In this document: positions 42,077 through 51,302 of the stretch, one piece after another
Layout: the number at the start of each line of letters is the position of its first letter
Position numbering within the stretch: position 1 is the first letter of the stretch
Assembly: GCA_021203065.1 (NCBI GenBank)
Contig: JAJQBX010000032.1
Location: 1 to 64,000, forward strand
Reading direction: 5' to 3'
Source of the DNA: Oscillospiraceae bacterium
Lineage (GTDB): Bacteria; Bacillota; Clostridia; Oscillospirales; Ruminococcaceae
Length of the DNA: 64,000 nucleotides
Translations under genes and position numbers: made by a program
The notes under the pieces: generated by a model
What the model was told of the DNA's origin: nothing
Database searches by the model: none
Seen by the model: only the letters and a program-made list of their open reading frames with translations

Positions 42077-43236
42077 TGACTAAAAATATATCGGAGCTTA
42101 TGCCCGCTTCCTGCTCAGCAGAGCTCATCTTAGCCTGCGGCGGCAGAAGCACACGCATGGGCGGAGAAAACAAGCTTTTATCCCCGATTTCGGGAAAACC
42201 GTGCATATATCGTGCCTGCAAACCGTTTTGCGGGTTTTCCGAAATCAGGAGAATCATAATTTCCGCACCGCCTGAGCTTTTTGACACCTATAAGTCAGCA
42301 CTTTCCGGAATAGAGAAGCCAATTCTATTCGTGAATTCCGGCGAAACCCGTCAGCAGTCGGTCACGAACGCCGTAAAAGCTGCCCGTGAAGACATCATCA
42401 TGATTCACGACGGCGCACGTCCTCTTGTCTCATATGAAGAGATAAGGGCTTCTCTGGACGATGCGTTCAGTTATGGGAGTTCTATTGTATCAACTCCTAT
42501 GACCGAGACGATAAGATTTTCCGACGGCGAGACTTCCTATTCCCCTGACCGTTCGAAATACTATCTCATAAAAACTCCACAGAGCTTTTCAAGGAAGCTT
42601 TACCTCTGCGCTTTGGAGAATTCAACCGGCGACTACACCGACGATGCACAGCTTCTTGACGGGGCGGGAATAACACCTCATCTGACGATGGGCTCGAGGA
42701 ACAACATAAAAATCACCATTTCGGAGGATTTAAAGATGGCGGAAAGCTTGATAGGCTCTGACAACATAAGAATCGGTCACGGCTACGACGTCCATAAGCT
42801 TGTCCCTGACAGAAAGCTTATACTTGGCGGAGTTGAAATACCGTATACTCTCGGACTTCTGGGGCATTCCGACGCCGATGTCCTGACCCATGCACTGATG
42901 GATTCGCTCTTGGGTGCGGCGGCACTCGGAGATATAGGAAGGCTTTTCCCCGACACCGATGACAGGTATAAAGGCGCAGACAGCATAGAGCTTTTAAAAG
43001 AGGTCTGCCGTGTTTTGCATGATAACGGCTACCAGATAGTCAATACCGACATAACCGTAATCGCCCAGAAGCCGAAGCTTTCGCCCTATATTCTCACCAT
43101 GCGGGAAACTTTAGCCAGAGCCATGGAAGTTGATGTGGGTGCCGTTTCCGTCAAAGCGACCACGGAAGAGGGCTTGGGCTTCACCGGTTCAGGTGAGGGA
43201 ATAGCCGCACACGCTGTGTCGCTCATAAAAGGCTGA
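42073..43236 (+). CDS. ispDF: Bifunctional IspD-IspF isoprenoid enzyme
   Basis: A 387-residue fusion. Residues 1-225 are 2-C-methyl-D-erythritol 4-phosphate cytidylyltransferase ([12 protein letters not shown] nucleotide loop, [18 protein letters not shown]). Residues 230-387 are 2-C-methyl-D-erythritol 2,4-cyclodiphosphate synthase ([42 protein letters not shown]). The two catalyse the third and fifth steps of the MEP pathway to isoprenoids. It overlaps comM by 4 bases. The fusion is best known from alpha- and epsilonproteobacteria but also occurs in some Clostridia. Confidence 0.94.
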   Translation: MMTKNISELMPASCSAELILACGGRSTRMGGENKLLSPISGKPCIYRACKPFCGFSEIRRIIISAPPELFDTYKSALSGIEKPILFVNSGETRQQSVTNAVKAAREDIIMIHDGARPLVSYEEIRASLDDAFSYGSSIVSTPMTETIRFSDGETSYSPDRSKYYLIKTPQSFSRKLYLCALENSTGDYTDDAQLLDGAGITPHLTMGSRNNIKITISEDLKMAESLIGSDNIRIGHGYDVHKLVPDRKLILGGVEIPYTLGLLGHSDADVLTHALMDSLLGAAALGDIGRLFPDTDDRYKGADSIELLKEVCRVLHDNGYQIVNTDITVIAQKPKLSPYILTMRETLARAMEVDVGAVSVKATTEEGLGFTGSGEGIAAHAVSLIKG

Positions 43237-43251
43237 CTGATATTTCGTATC

Positions 43252-43280
43252 AAAGACTCTGTTTCGGCAGAGTCTTTTTG
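43252..43280 (+). terminator. Terminator of the comM-ispDF operon
   Basis: AAAGACTCTG (43252-43261) pairs with CAGAGTCTTT (43268-43277), followed by more Ts. Confidence 0.9.
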
Positions 43281-43315
43281 TGTCAACTAAGCCTCGTTTC
43301 ACATATACTATGTTA

Positions 43316-43360
43316 GCCTCTTTAATTCGGAGGCAGTAACAAGTGCGAGGTGCACTTTGA
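43316..43360 (+). other. Leader with hairpin and five-codon upstream frame before the DUF3343 gene
   Basis: GCCTC (43316-43320) can pair with GAGGC (43330-43334). The best ribosome site, GGAGG (43329-43333), is at normal spacing (9 bases) from a GTG at 43343 that reads five codons to a TGA at 43358-43360, one base before the ATG at 43362. This looks like a mini-frame that feeds ribosomes onto the DUF3343 start, with its ribosome site inside the hairpin. Confidence 0.4.
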
Positions 43361-43361
43361 G

Positions 43362-43583
43362 ATGAAATACACTCTCTTAGCCGTTTCTTCCGTCACCTAC
43401 GCAATGAAAGCGAAAAAGCTTCTCAACAGCATGGGAATATTCTGCGAGGTGTCAAAAACTCCGAAGAATCTCGCTTCCGGTTGCGGCTATTCGGTCAGAA
43501 TACGGGATAATCCCGGCTATGTGACGGGAATTCTTGAGAAGAGCGGCATTGCGATAAAGGATCGCATGACGGTTGAAATGTAA
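43362..43583 (+). CDS. DUF3343 protein, putative selenium/sulfur carrier
   Basis: A 73-residue protein of the DUF3343 family. It begins MKYTLLAVSSVTYAMKAKKLL, contains the LASGCGYSVRI Cys motif and ends in a short helix, the usual small beta-alpha layout. The single Cys in SGCG is the expected carrier residue. Neighbours of the family are often class V aminotransferases, as at 43614 here. ATG 43362 matches relatives; GTG 43350 would add four residues. The ribosome site is unusual (see the leader at 43316-43360). Confidence 0.8.
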   Translation: MKYTLLAVSSVTYAMKAKKLLNSMGIFCEVSKTPKNLASGCGYSVRIRDNPGYVTGILEKSGIAIKDRMTVEM

Positions 43584-43613
43584 AATACGGTCTTTACGAA
43601 AGGATCTGTCAAT

Positions 43614-44750
43614 GTGAAAACAGTTTACTTTGACAACGCTGCAACGACCTGCCCCAAGCCTCCTTCAGTTGTGAAAGCCACTGCGGAAGCACCCGTAAAG
43701 TACGGCGGAAACCCGGGCAGGTCGGGGCACGCTTATTCATATAATGCGGCGGCAATAGTCTATGATGCAAGATGCACAGTCGCCGGGATGTTCGGCTCTA
43801 CTCCCGAAAACACAGTCTTCACCAGTAATTGCACCCATTCGCTGAATCTTGCAATAAAGGGCATAGTCAAGCCTCACGACAGGCTCATAATCTCTTCGAT
43901 GGAGCATAATTCGGTGGCACGTCCAGCCTATGCTCTTTCAAAAGCGGGAGCAGAGGTGGAAGTCGCTACAGTAGGGAAGACCGATGAGGAAACCCTTGAC
44001 AATTTCGCAAGGCTTATAACTCCCGGCACTCGCTGTGTCGTCTGCACAGCCGCAAGCAACGTCACCGGAAGAGTCATGCCAATCCGTGAAATTGCAGAAA
44101 TCTGCCGGAGCATGGACGTCTGCTTCATAGTCGACGGAGCACAGGCTTGCGGCATTATGCCGCTAAGCTTGGACGACGGAATGAACTTCATCTGTACAGC
44201 AGGACATAAGGGTCTTTACGGCGTGACAGGAACGGGACTTCTCATCTCCGACGGCAAATATATTCCTGATACAATAATCGAGGGCGGAACAGGAGCTACG
44301 TCAGCTGAACTCGAGCAGACCGGCTTTATGCCCGAAAGATTGGAGAGCGGAACGCTCAACACCGTCGGCATCGCTTCCCTGAAAGCCGGAATCGACTATG
44401 TCAGAAGCTACGGCATCGAAGATATATTCAGCCACGAGCAGTCGCTTTGTGAGATATTTTTAGATGGTCTCAAGAATATCGATAACGTGACAGTTTATCG
44501 CAACGGCAATCGCTTTGTCCCGATAGTGTCGTTCAATATTGACGGCATCCCATCCTCATCTGTTTCTGGCGCACTGTCAGAAAGCGGCTTTGCACTCAGG
44601 GGAGGGCTTCACTGCGCACCTCTGGCGCACAGGACGCTTGGAACTCTGCCGGAGGGAACTGTAAGATTCTCGCCGTCGGTTTTCAATGCCGAATCGGATG
44701 TCATAAAACTTCTCAGCGCAGTAAAAAAAATCTCAAAAGATGGGGTTTGA
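43614..44750 (+). CDS. Cysteine desulfurase-family PLP enzyme
   Basis: A 378-residue class V aminotransferase fold enzyme of the EGC group: VYFDNAATTCPKPPSV start, PLP Lys in TAGHKGLYGVTGTG, and the mobile Cys loop RGGLHCAPLAHR. Distinct from SufS at 18871. It starts with GTG preceded by AAAGGA. Placed 30 bases after a DUF3343 gene; together they may deliver sulfur or selenium to a dedicated target. The substrate (cysteine or selenocysteine) cannot be told from sequence. No selD or selenoprotein gene is seen in the window. Confidence 0.87.
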   Translation: MKTVYFDNAATTCPKPPSVVKATAEAPVKYGGNPGRSGHAYSYNAAAIVYDARCTVAGMFGSTPENTVFTSNCTHSLNLAIKGIVKPHDRLIISSMEHNSVARPAYALSKAGAEVEVATVGKTDEETLDNFARLITPGTRCVVCTAASNVTGRVMPIREIAEICRSMDVCFIVDGAQACGIMPLSLDDGMNFICTAGHKGLYGVTGTGLLISDGKYIPDTIIEGGTGATSAELEQTGFMPERLESGTLNTVGIASLKAGIDYVRSYGIEDIFSHEQSLCEIFLDGLKNIDNVTVYRNGNRFVPIVSFNIDGIPSSSVSGALSESGFALRGGLHCAPLAHRTLGTLPEGTVRFSPSVFNAESDVIKLLSAVKKISKDGV

Positions 44751-44753
44751 CTA

Positions 44754-44782
44754 TTGAAATTTCCCTCGATTGCTGGTAAAAT
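44754..44782 (+). promoter_or_regulatory. Promoter of the cdaA-cdaR operon
   Basis: TTGAAA (44754-44759), 17 bases, TAAAAT (44777-44782), 38 bases before cdaA. Confidence 0.7.
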
Positions 44783-44820
44783 AGTAGGAGCATCAATGCC
44801 GTTATCAGGCGGAAAGGGAA

Positions 44821-45747
44821 ATGGACTTGGAATTTGTCAGCGATATTTGGGTAAAATTTGTAAGTGTAATCAGTTCAATATCGATAAGAGACGTTATTGA
44901 CATAATCATATTGGCGTATATCCTATATAAGCTCATCAAGATTATCCGTGAAACAAGGGCTCAGCAGCTGATCACAGGTATTCTCATCATACTTGGTGTT
45001 TACCTTGTCGCTTCATGGCTGCAGCTCAAGGTCATGTCGTACCTGCTTGAAAACTTCCTGCAGATAGGAATTCTGGCGGTGATAATCGTCTTCCAGCCGG
45101 AGCTACGGCGAATTCTCGAGAAGATGGGTCAGGCGAACGTCAAGAGCTTCGGGCTGTTCGGTGGTGGTGGCTATAAAGCCGACGACGAAGCCAAGAACTG
45201 GGACGACACCATTGAGGTTATAGGCGAAGCAGTAAGCCAGCTTTCTGAGACGAGAACAGGCGCACTGATAGTAATCGAGCGCACAACCCGCCTTGGCGAG
45301 CAGATTGACAACGGAACGGTTATGGACTGTATTCCGAGCGTTGCAACGCTTGGAAGCATCTTCTTCCCGAAAACCCCTCTTCACGACGGCGCAGTAATCA
45401 TAAGAAACGCCAGAATCATTGCGGCGGGCTGCTTCCTGCCCACTCCTCAGAAAGAGGAGAGAATCAACAAACAACTCGGTTCCCGTCACAGAGCGGCGAT
45501 TGGCATGAGTGAAAACTCCGATGCAATAATCGTTGTCGTTTCTGAGGAGACCGGCACCATTTCCATTGCCGAAAACGGCGAACTAACAAGAGGTTACACC
45601 AAGGAAAGAATCATAAAGTATCTGAAGTCTCAGATTATGGACGATAAGAATGCCGGCGACAAGAAGCTGCTCGGCAAGCTGTTCACAAGAAAGGAGAAGT
45701 CCGATGGCGGAGAAGAAAACGACCGAGAAAACAGCGCAGAAGACTAA
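44821..45747 (+). CDS. cdaA: Diadenylate cyclase CdaA
   Basis: A 308-residue membrane-bound c-di-AMP synthase. Three helices lie near residues 21-40, 50-67 and 74-91, then the DAC domain with LHDGAVII (Asp-Gly-Ala at 189-191) and SRHRAAIG (Arg-His-Arg at 222-224), the two catalytic motifs. It condenses two ATP into c-di-AMP, controlling potassium and osmolyte balance and the cell wall. The C-terminal tail after residue 270 is charged. Overlaps cdaR by 44 bases; GGAAAGGG before the ATG. Confidence 0.95.
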   Translation: MDLEFVSDIWVKFVSVISSISIRDVIDIIILAYILYKLIKIIRETRAQQLITGILIILGVYLVASWLQLKVMSYLLENFLQIGILAVIIVFQPELRRILEKMGQANVKSFGLFGGGGYKADDEAKNWDDTIEVIGEAVSQLSETRTGALIVIERTTRLGEQIDNGTVMDCIPSVATLGSIFFPKTPLHDGAVIIRNARIIAAGCFLPTPQKEERINKQLGSRHRAAIGMSENSDAIIVVVSEETGTISIAENGELTRGYTKERIIKYLKSQIMDDKNAGDKKLLGKLFTRKEKSDGGEENDRENSAED

Positions 45748-47053
45748 GTTTTTCAAGAGCGGCAACTTCTATCTCATGCTCTTTTCCATAGTTCTGGCAT
45801 TCGTTATCTGGATAATCATGTCGCTCACAGTCTTCCCCGAGACAACCATTACCTTAAAAGACGTTCCCATCGACTTCTCGCTCGACGGTTCCTATGCGGA
45901 TGTTGCAGGAATTTCGGTCATGAAGACATCAGTCGATACGGTCAATGTCGTCATCTCGGGAGAGAGGTATCTTATCGGCGATTATACCGCCGACGACATT
46001 CACGTCACCGTAAATGTTGATGCGGTAAGAGCCACCGGTTCTTATGAGCTCTCGCTTGTCGTGACGAGTGTCAGCGGCGACACCATTGAGGTTGAGCAGA
46101 TTGAGCCATCAACCGTCAAGGTCGACTTTGACTACATGGTATCAAAGACCTATTCCGTTGAGGACGGAACTCTCGTTGCGGACGTTTCAAACCTCACGGC
46201 TGCCGACGGCTACATTATCGATGAGGATGAGATCACAATCTCTCCGTCCACTATCGAGCTCTATGGTCCGCAGGACTATATCGATCAGATAACCTCTGTG
46301 GCTGTCAAGATTGACAATTCCGCTATCATTCAGTCTACAATGACCTCGAATCTCAATTCGGTGATCCTGTACAGAGGAAACGATGAGTTTACAAGTGAGG
46401 ATGTCACCATCGACAACGAAAGCTTTGAAGTTACTGTTCCTGTCTATCTTCTCAGGACTATTCCTTTGGATATAACCTTAACGTCGAATGTGGACTCGTT
46501 TGATCTGTCTTCGATAGCCTACAGTATAAATCCATCAAGCATAACTGTAAGGTCTCAGAACGAAAACGTGAACAGCATAACAAATATAAACCTTGACTAT
46601 ATTTCCGTGAACAAGATAACCGTCGGAAGTGTGTTCAGCGTATCAATAGCTGAAAATGCGAATTACGAAAACATTTCAGGTATCGACACAGCGACGGTAA
46701 CATTTGACCTTGAGGGCTACGCTGAAAAGGTCGTGACGGTAAGTAACTCCCAGATATATATTCTGAACAGTACAGACGATAAACTGGTTACCGTCGAGCA
46801 GGCTCAGATCCAGAATGTAATCCTTGTCGGACCTGAGGATGTCCTTGAGCAGATAAGCTCCTCCGACGTTGTTGCTGAAATAGACATGCTCGATTACGCC
46901 AACACAACTTCGAGCTATACCATAATGGATCTGACAATCTATGTTCCCGGCTATGACAATGTCTGGAGCTACGGCACTTATCGTGTATACGTGAGCATCG
47001 AGAATGTTGAAACCGAAGACGAGACTGATGCCGAAACGGAATCTGAGGAATAA
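45704..47053 (+). CDS. cdaR: CdaR, YbbR-domain regulator of CdaA
   Basis: A 449-residue protein with one N-terminal membrane helix (FYLMLFSIVLAFVIWIIMSLTV, about 23-44) and an outer region of repeated YbbR domains, each opening with a variant of the pattern seen in KTYSVEDGTLVADVS or VRSQNENVNSITN. An acidic tail closes it. In Firmicutes CdaR binds CdaA and tunes c-di-AMP production. ATG 45704 has AAAGGAG 9 bases upstream, inside cdaA, so translation is coupled. The usual third partner glmM is not adjacent. Confidence 0.9.
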   Translation: MAEKKTTEKTAQKTKFFKSGNFYLMLFSIVLAFVIWIIMSLTVFPETTITLKDVPIDFSLDGSYADVAGISVMKTSVDTVNVVISGERYLIGDYTADDIHVTVNVDAVRATGSYELSLVVTSVSGDTIEVEQIEPSTVKVDFDYMVSKTYSVEDGTLVADVSNLTAADGYIIDEDEITISPSTIELYGPQDYIDQITSVAVKIDNSAIIQSTMTSNLNSVILYRGNDEFTSEDVTIDNESFEVTVPVYLLRTIPLDITLTSNVDSFDLSSIAYSINPSSITVRSQNENVNSITNINLDYISVNKITVGSVFSVSIAENANYENISGIDTATVTFDLEGYAEKVVTVSNSQIYILNSTDDKLVTVEQAQIQNVILVGPEDVLEQISSSDVVAEIDMLDYANTTSSYTIMDLTIYVPGYDNVWSYGTYRVYVSIENVETEDETDAETESEE

Positions 47054-47071
47054 AAGTAAAAATCAAATTTT

Positions 47072-47106
47072 TCGGGGTGAAAGATGATTTTGCCCCGATT
47101 TTTTGA
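47072..47106 (+). terminator. Terminator after cdaR
   Basis: TCGGGG (47072-47077) pairs with CCCCGA (47093-47098), a 15-base loop, then TTTTTT. The long loop makes it moderate. The next gene starts 21 bases on with no visible promoter, so some read-through is likely. Confidence 0.65.
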
Positions 47107-47126
47107 GCAAAAAGTGAGGGAAGTAT

Positions 47127-48713
47127 ATGCCGATAATAGTCATGAATATAAAAACGCCCCTTGACGTGAGCGAAGCGGAGATAATTTCTTCGGCACTCAG
47201 GGAAACAGGAGTGGGCAAGCGTCACGTTCTCTCGGCATCGATATACAAAACCTCTCTCGACGCAAGAAAGAGGGAAAGAGCTCGTGACGGAATCCGCCTT
47301 GTAAGCTCTGTTCTTCTGTCGCTTGATTCGGATAAGCTTGAGCGTGAGCTTTCAAAGAAGCAGAATGTAAAGTATTTCGAGGAGCTTGAGCTTGCGCCGG
47401 TAATTTCGGGCAGGAAATCGGACGGCAGGGTTGTAATCGCCGGCTTCGGACCTGCAGGAATGTTTGCAGGTCTGATTCTCTCGGAATATGGCTATAAGCC
47501 GATAGTTTTAGAGCGTGGCGGCTCTGTGGATGAAAGGGTAGAGAAGATTTCCTGCTATTGGTCGGGCGGCGAGCTCGATGAGAGCACCAATGTCCAGTTC
47601 GGCGAGGGCGGAGCAGGAACCTTCTCCGACGGCAAGCTCACAACCAGAATCAACGACCCTCTTTGCCGCTATGTCCTTCAGAAATTCGTCGACTTCGGCG
47701 CACCGGAAAGTATACTCACCATCTCAAAGCCTCACCTTGGTACAGATAATCTGAGGGGCATAGTAAAAAATATTCGTCAGAAGATAATTGAAAATGGCGG
47801 TGAAGTCCGGCTTCACAGCGAACTTACCGGAATAACTTTTGACGGAGAGAAGATAACCAAAGTATCAACGCCATCCGCTGAAATAGAAACAAGCGCACTG
47901 ATTTTAGCAATAGGTCATTCTGCAAGAGATACCTTTGAAATGCTTCTTCGGAACGGCATCAGGCTTGAGCCGAAGCCGTTTTCCGTAGGCGCAAGAATTG
48001 AGCACACCCAAGAAAGCGTTGACAAGAGCCTCTATGGCGACTACGCAGGGAGCCCGCTTCTCCCGAAAGGCGAATATCAGCTTTCCCACAGAAGACCCGA
48101 TGGCAGAGCTTGCTACACTTTCTGTATGTGCCCGGGCGGTCTGGTCGTCGCCTCTGCAAGCGAAAGAGGGACTGTTGTAACCAACGGCATGAGCATGTAC
48201 AGCCGTAATGGCAGGAATGCAAATGCCGCTGTTGTAGTTTCTGTAACGCCTGACGATTTCGGTCATGGTGCACTTGACGGCGTGAAATTTGCATCCGACA
48301 TAGAGAAAAAAGCTTACCTTCTCAGCTGCGACAGCTGTGCCCCTGCAATGACGGTGGGAGACTTCATGGGAAATCCTGCAAGCCGCTCTGTAGTGCCAAG
48401 CTACCAGCCGGGAGTTGTCGACAGGGATTTAAACAGTCTGTTCCCTCAGTTCGTATCTGAAATGTTGAAAGAGGGTCTTGCAAAATTCTCTCACGACATG
48501 GACTGCTTTGGCGACATGGGAGCCGTTCTCACAGCTCCCGAAACAAGAACTTCATCGCCAGTTCGGATCACAAGAGGCGAGAATATGCGAGCCTTGGGGA
48601 CAGAAAACCTTATCCCATGTGGAGAGGGAGCAGGCTATGCAGGAGGAATAATGTCCGCCGCAGTAGACGGAATCAGGGCGGCACTCGAAGTTATGAAAAG
48701 CTTTGCGCCGTAA
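47127..48713 (+). CDS. FAD-dependent oxidoreductase, COG2509-like
   Basis: A 528-residue flavoprotein. An N-terminal domain of about 100 residues precedes the FAD-binding Rossmann motif VVIAGFGPAGMFAGLILSEYG (about 102-122). NVQFGEGGAGTFSDGKLTTR and CMCPGGLVVASASE are hallmark segments of the COG2509 group, and the C-terminal IPCGEGAGYAGGIMSAAVDGIRAA completes the FAD site. Members are annotated as uncharacterised FAD-dependent dehydrogenases, related to geranylgeranyl-reductase-like proteins. Cytosolic, substrate unknown. GAGGGAAG precedes the ATG. Confidence 0.85.
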   Translation: MPIIVMNIKTPLDVSEAEIISSALRETGVGKRHVLSASIYKTSLDARKRERARDGIRLVSSVLLSLDSDKLERELSKKQNVKYFEELELAPVISGRKSDGRVVIAGFGPAGMFAGLILSEYGYKPIVLERGGSVDERVEKISCYWSGGELDESTNVQFGEGGAGTFSDGKLTTRINDPLCRYVLQKFVDFGAPESILTISKPHLGTDNLRGIVKNIRQKIIENGGEVRLHSELTGITFDGEKITKVSTPSAEIETSALILAIGHSARDTFEMLLRNGIRLEPKPFSVGARIEHTQESVDKSLYGDYAGSPLLPKGEYQLSHRRPDGRACYTFCMCPGGLVVASASERGTVVTNGMSMYSRNGRNANAAVVVSVTPDDFGHGALDGVKFASDIEKKAYLLSCDSCAPAMTVGDFMGNPASRSVVPSYQPGVVDRDLNSLFPQFVSEMLKEGLAKFSHDMDCFGDMGAVLTAPETRTSSPVRITRGENMRALGTENLIPCGEGAGYAGGIMSAAVDGIRAALEVMKSFAP

Positions 48714-48717
48714 TATA

Positions 48718-48750
48718 AAACCGCTTTCCAGTAGCATGGAAAGCGGTTTT
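48718..48750. terminator. Bidirectional terminator between FAD oxidoreductase and P-ATPase genes
   Basis: A 13-bp perfect stem (48718-48730 with 48737-48749, loop GTAGCA) with T-rich ends on the plus strand and an A-run upstream. Confidence 0.9.
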
Positions 48751-48752
48751 GT

Positions 48753-51233
48753 TTATTCCCGGCTTGTTATAAGCCGAAGTAACCCCGAAGCAATTGGCAC
48801 AGCCGCCGCAAACAGAAGCGACCAAGCCATCTCGAGCAGTATCAGCGGAGTTGTCTCCATAGCAACCGACAAGAAAGGCACATAAATGCACATAGCAGTC
48901 ACGCCAGCTGAGACGAGAACTGCAAGTATCAGAGCAGGGTTTTCAAGCGGATTCATCCGGAATACCGATTTTCGTTCGCTTCTGCACTCAAATACATGTA
49001 TAAGCTGGCTTGCAATCAGAGTTACCAATGCGCATGTCCTCGCCGTCTCGATGGCACACCCCAAGTAGAGCGAATACGCAAAGCATCCAAGTGTGCAGAG
49101 CCCAATGAGAATTCCTCTGACAGAAATCTTTCCCAAGAGCCCACCGCTGAAAAAGCTTCCCGAAAATTCAGACGGCTTCATCCGAAGAATCTCTTTCTCA
49201 CTTCTTTCAAGACTCAGAGCCATCGCCGGAAGCCCGTCTGTGACAAGATTCACAAGAAGTATCTGCGTCGGAAGAAGTACTACCGGCATCCCCAGAACTA
49301 TTGACAGAAACATAACCATAACCTCGCCAATGTTGCAGGAGATGAGGTATTTCACGAACTTCCGGATGTTCATGTAAACCGTTCTACCCTGTCTGACCGC
49401 TTCGGTAATGGTGGACAGATTGTCGTCAAGTAAAATCATATCAGCCGCTTGCTTGCAAGCCTCAGAGCCGTTTTTCCCGATTGCGATGCCGATGTCCGCC
49501 TCCTTTACGGCAGGAGCATCGTTGACTCCGTCACCTGTCATTGCGACAATGTTGCCCTTTCTCTTGAGAGATTGCACTATCCTAAGCTTATCTCCCGGGT
49601 CGACTCTTGCAAATACGGCAACTTTCGGGATAATCCTGTCGAGTTCTTTGTCGCTTAGACTGTCAAGCTCTTCTTTCGAGATAACCATATCCCCACGCCG
49701 AAGTATCCCGACTTCTTTCGCTACAGCTTCAGCAGTGAGCCTGTGGTCGCCTGTAATCATGACCGTTCTGATTCCTGCTTTTCTCAGTTCGCTTACAGAT
49801 GTCTTTGCCTCCGCTCTTGGCGCATCGAGCATTCCCATAAGCCCCAAGAAAGTTTCATTTCCCGTTTTCTCGTCTGTAAAGGCAAACGCCATAACACGAA
49901 GAGCACATCCTGCATATTCGTCGACTACTTGATACAGTTCTTTCTTTCGTTCACTCGTCATCAGAACAACGCCCGAGTCGGTATATATCATCCGACATGT
50001 TTTGAGAATAACATCCGGTGCGCCTTTTGTATATGTTCTGACGCCGCTAACACCCGATACAGTAACGCTCATCCTCTTCGTTTCGCTGTCAAAGGGTATT
50101 TCGGAAAGCCTTGTATAACCATTTTTATTGAGCCCGAATTTCTCTGCGGCGACGAGAAGAGCAACTTCTGTAGGGTCTCCAATATCGTCGCTGGCATTAT
50201 TGCAGAGCAGTGCACACCTGAGAAGCTCGTCAAGGCATTTGTCGGAGTTCATGCTATCTGTAATGGCAAACTCCTTGTCAGCTGTCCTGATTTTAGTAAC
50301 GCTCATTTTGTTTTCGGTAAGTGTTCCGGTTTTGTCTGTGCAGATAACGTTGGCGCAGCTGAGAGTTTCGACCGAGTGAAGTCGTCTCACAAGCGCATTT
50401 CTTTTCATCATCCGCCTTACAGCCAGAGCGAGCGCAATAGTTACCGTAGCTGGAAGCCCCTCCGGAATGGCGGCGATGGCGATAGTAATGCCTGTCATCA
50501 GCATGTCAAATATCGGCTCGCCTCTCAGGATTCCTGCGATTACCACAAGAACGCATACAGCCGCACACAGAAGACAGAGCATTTTCCCAAGAGACCCAAG
50601 CTTCCTCTGAAGTGGGGTATCCTCCGACCCGGCTTCGTCAATCAGCGAAGAAACCTGTCCCATCTTGGTGTTCATTCCGGTACTTTCGCAGACGATTACG
50701 GCGTTGCCTCTTGTGACCGAGCTTCCCATGAAAACCAAATTATCCTGATCTCCTTTTCTCACCGCCTCCGATTCGCCGGTAAGTATCGACTCATTACACC
50801 AGAGCCCGTTTGAGCGAAGAATTCTCCCGTCGCAGGGCACTTGGTCTCCCGCTTCAATCAGGATAACATCCTCCAGAACTATAGTCGAAGCGTCTATTAC
50901 CTTTTCTTTCCCGTTCCGGATAACCCTCGCAGTAGGAGCAGTCAGCTTTTCAAGAGCCTCCATAGTCCGCTCTGTTCTGTATTCCTGAATGAATCCGAGA
51001 ACAGCATTCATCAGAACGATAAGAATAATAGTGACCGCATCATAGATTTCACCCATGAAAACCGAGATAACCGTCGCACCAAGAAGCACCATAACCATGA
51101 TGTCCTTGAACTGTGACAGAAATATCCCGACAGGGTTTTTCTTATTCTTCGATTTAAGGCGGTTGTAGCCACATTCACGTAGCCTCTTTTCGGCTTCCTG
51201 TTCTGTCAGACCGCCAAAGTTATTTTCCTGCAT
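48753..51233 (-). CDS. P-type calcium-transporting ATPase (P2 type)
   Basis: An 826-residue P-type ATPase. The actuator motif TGES, phosphorylation motif DKTGTLT, KGAPD nucleotide-binding motif, hinge TGDGVNDAPAV and the membrane motif IPEGLPA of Ca2+/SERCA-PMCA pumps are all present, with an N-terminal cation ATPase domain and about six C-terminal helices. It probably exports Ca2+, possibly Mn2+. The ribosome site AGGGAGC is enclosed in a long hairpin (51240-51284), suggesting regulated translation. Preceded on the same strand by a flavin-reductase-like gene with no promoter visible between. Confidence 0.9.
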   Translation of the reverse strand: MQENNFGGLTEQEAEKRLRECGYNRLKSKNKKNPVGIFLSQFKDIMVMVLLGATVISVFMGEIYDAVTIILIVLMNAVLGFIQEYRTERTMEALEKLTAPTARVIRNGKEKVIDASTIVLEDVILIEAGDQVPCDGRILRSNGLWCNESILTGESEAVRKGDQDNLVFMGSSVTRGNAVIVCESTGMNTKMGQVSSLIDEAGSEDTPLQRKLGSLGKMLCLLCAAVCVLVVIAGILRGEPIFDMLMTGITIAIAAIPEGLPATVTIALALAVRRMMKRNALVRRLHSVETLSCANVICTDKTGTLTENKMSVTKIRTADKEFAITDSMNSDKCLDELLRCALLCNNASDDIGDPTEVALLVAAEKFGLNKNGYTRLSEIPFDSETKRMSVTVSGVSGVRTYTKGAPDVILKTCRMIYTDSGVVLMTSERKKELYQVVDEYAGCALRVMAFAFTDEKTGNETFLGLMGMLDAPRAEAKTSVSELRKAGIRTVMITGDHRLTAEAVAKEVGILRRGDMVISKEELDSLSDKELDRIIPKVAVFARVDPGDKLRIVQSLKRKGNIVAMTGDGVNDAPAVKEADIGIAIGKNGSEACKQAADMILLDDNLSTITEAVRQGRTVYMNIRKFVKYLISCNIGEVMVMFLSIVLGMPVVLLPTQILLVNLVTDGLPAMALSLERSEKEILRMKPSEFSGSFFSGGLLGKISVRGILIGLCTLGCFAYSLYLGCAIETARTCALVTLIASQLIHVFECRSERKSVFRMNPLENPALILAVLVSAGVTAMCIYVPFLSVAMETTPLILLEMAWSLLFAAAVPIASGLLRLITSRE

Positions 51234-51239
51234 GATAAA

Positions 51240-51284
51240 GCTCCCTTCCGAAACTCGTCCTGAGATGAGTTTATGAAAGGGAGC
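51240..51284 (-). promoter_or_regulatory. Hairpin covering the ribosome site of the P-type ATPase gene
   Basis: On the minus strand GCTCCCTT (51284-51277) pairs with AAGGGAGC (51247-51240), and an inner 9-bp stem (51272-51264 with 51259-51251) is closed by a 4-base loop. AAGGGAGC is also the ribosome site, 6-7 bases before the ATG at 51233. Without a T-run after the stem it is a poor terminator, so translational control, or terminator plus masking, is plausible. Confidence 0.5.
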
Positions 51285-51302
51285 GGTGTTTTAGAATTGA
51301 TT

